From assembly GCF_000316645.1 (NCBI RefSeq), contig NC_019684.1, positions 5,678,001 to 5,742,000 of the forward strand: a DNA stretch of 64,000 nucleotides, given 5' to 3'. The stretch's first letter is position 1. Each line of letters opens with the position of its first letter. This stretch comes from Nostoc sp. PCC 7524. GTDB taxonomy: Bacteria; Cyanobacteriota; Cyanobacteriia; Cyanobacteriales; Nostocaceae. The position numbers and the translations under genes were made by a program. A model generated the notes under the pieces. The model searched no databases, was not told the DNA's origin, and saw only the letters and a program-made list of their open reading frames with translations. This document shows, piece after piece, positions 63,015 to 64,000 of the stretch.

Positions 63015-64000
63015 TTAGCCTCTAGCCCCTACCATCTGTAACTGCCAGTTGGAGGTAGTCTCAGTTATTTCACAGCCAATGTTTTTCATCTGAGTTAATA
63101 TTCGCTCATCCCGTTGATGCCAGACTGCAAATATTTCTTGTCTACCATCATTAAATGTTTCTGGAGCGATTTGATAAATATTATTTACCCGTTGCAACTT
63201 CAATCCTAATAAATTTAATAATCTGTTGAGGATTTTTATACCTGTAGCGTTACCTTTACCTTTGATAAAATCAATTCCTAAAACTCTTTTAATCTGCTTA
63301 CTATGTTGAGAAACCACATCTTTTAGCTGAATTAACTTACTATCATCCTCAGTGATTTTTAGTTCTGGTTCTAGGAATTGCAGCATTCCTAAAGCTCTCA
63401 TCGCTTCAACTTTCAGAGTATAGGTTTTTAAATCTGGCAGAAATACCTTGCCTTCCCCTAAACATAATTGCTGCTGCCATTCTTGCTGATCTTTGAAATG
63501 AAAATACTCACTTTCATGGGTAAGATAATAATGAATTAACAATTGTGAATAATATCCTTGATCATCCTGCAATTTCAAACGGGGAGTGACTTTAATTCCA
63601 TATTTTTGTCTGAGATGATATTTCTGGATTTGGTGACGTTCCGCATCAGTTAGTGAGTGTTGAACAGATAAATGCTCATATTCTAAATAATCGATATCTT
63701 TGGCGTTAGCAACATTGGTAGCTAACGCCAATTGATTTTGTTTTTTAATTTCTCTGATTTGGCGCTTAATTTCTTTCCCTTTTTGCCGCTTTTCTGTCCA
63801 TTCTTTTTGGACTTTGACAATTTCTAGAACTAATCTTTGGCGATTAGCTAAATCACTAGGATCAGTCGCTAAAAATGCTAACCGTAAATCTCGAACAATA
63901 TTATTGTGAATGGCATTACTTCTAACCCAAAGTTGGTGTCCATCAGTCTTTAAACCATCTTGCATTGATTGTCTGTAAAGACGAAGGGAAGCATTCACCC
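63015..64000 (-). CDS. Plasmid-type replication protein (CyRepA1-like), C-terminal fragment
   Basis: At least 328 residues of a larger protein that enters from the right edge; the GTG at 63998 is probably internal. The segment WVRSNAIHNNIVRDLRLAFL, a charged helical region (EKRQKGKEIKRQIREIKKQN), and YGIKVTPRLKLQDDQGYYSQ, KVFLPDLKTYTLKVEAMRAL and IKRVLGIDFIKGKG agree with the C-terminal part of the large primase/helicase-like replication proteins of cyanobacterial plasmids. If so, the window runs into an integrated plasmid or mobile element. The N-terminal catalytic part is not visible, so the call is provisional. Confidence 0.5.
   Translation of the reverse strand, partial: VNASLRLYRQSMQDGLKTDGHQLWVRSNAIHNNIVRDLRLAFLATDPSDLANRQRLVLEIVKVQKEWTEKRQKGKEIKRQIREIKKQNQLALATNVANAKDIDYLEYEHLSVQHSLTDAERHQIQKYHLRQKYGIKVTPRLKLQDDQGYYSQLLIHYYLTHESEYFHFKDQQEWQQQLCLGEGKVFLPDLKTYTLKVEAMRALGMLQFLEPELKITEDDSKLIQLKDVVSQHSKQIKRVLGIDFIKGKGNATGIKILNRLLNLLGLKLQRVNNIYQIAPETFNDGRQEIFAVWHQRDERILTQMKNIGCEITETTSNWQLQMVGARG

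Overview
The window looks like chromosomal DNA of a filamentous cyanobacterium of the Nostoc/Anabaena/Trichormus type. The evidence is a photosystem II subunit (PsbZ), the phycobilisome-degradation protein NblA, the consecutive acyl-lipid desaturases desC-desA-desB, a cyanoexosortase B locus, many GCGATCGC (HIP1) octamers, and the heptamer tandem repeats and small palindromic elements typical of these genomes. No species name can be fixed from the sequence alone.

Layout. 1-5000: the tail of a GxxExxY-type gene, a PLP enzyme and three desaturases, each with its own terminator-like hairpin. 5000-13100: an AT-rich accessory island with a Uma2 gene, a transposase relic, two nearly identical double-glycine-leader peptide genes flanking a tandem-GNAT acyltransferase, and a pair of dynamin-like GTPases (one fused to a TerB domain). 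13100-16700: a ProA-like protein without the catalytic Cys, a zinc-ribbon membrane protein, tRNA-Gly(GCC), ribH and psbZ. 16900-26300: a DHH-CBS-CBS-nucleotidyltransferase fusion, a Uma2 pseudogene, an ABC-F ATPase, a UbiB-like kinase, a PP2C phosphatase and nblA with a long leader. 26800-37500: a Ser/Thr kinase, anmK, a truncated orphan KdpD, a secreted protein, a class III aminotransferase and a very glycine-rich CSLREA/RTX protein.

38000-43030 holds the bacterial RNA-repair pair hen1 and pnkp, separated by an ion-channel gene that carries an in-frame amber codon. 43100-54500 carries a lipoprotein, a DUF1517 protein, a giant multi-sensor hybrid kinase followed by a REC-kinase, a WGxxGxxG protein, an IctB-type membrane protein and a pseudo-histidine-kinase. 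55300-62150 is a surface-polysaccharide/exosortase locus: DegT aminotransferase, cyanoexosortase B, its partner protein, a polysaccharide export protein and a Wzc-like chain-length protein. A rhomboid protease and the C-terminal part of a plasmid-type replication protein close the window.

The best candidate for an undescribed system is 6052-13085. A 275-bp segment carrying promoter, leader and leader peptide has been duplicated around a two-domain GNAT enzyme, giving two peptides with the same leader and different hydrophobic cores, with a TerB-dynamin and a LeoA-like dynamin immediately downstream on the same strand. A modified (possibly acylated) membrane-active peptide is a reasonable reading of the first part. 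A functional link to the dynamins is a guess.
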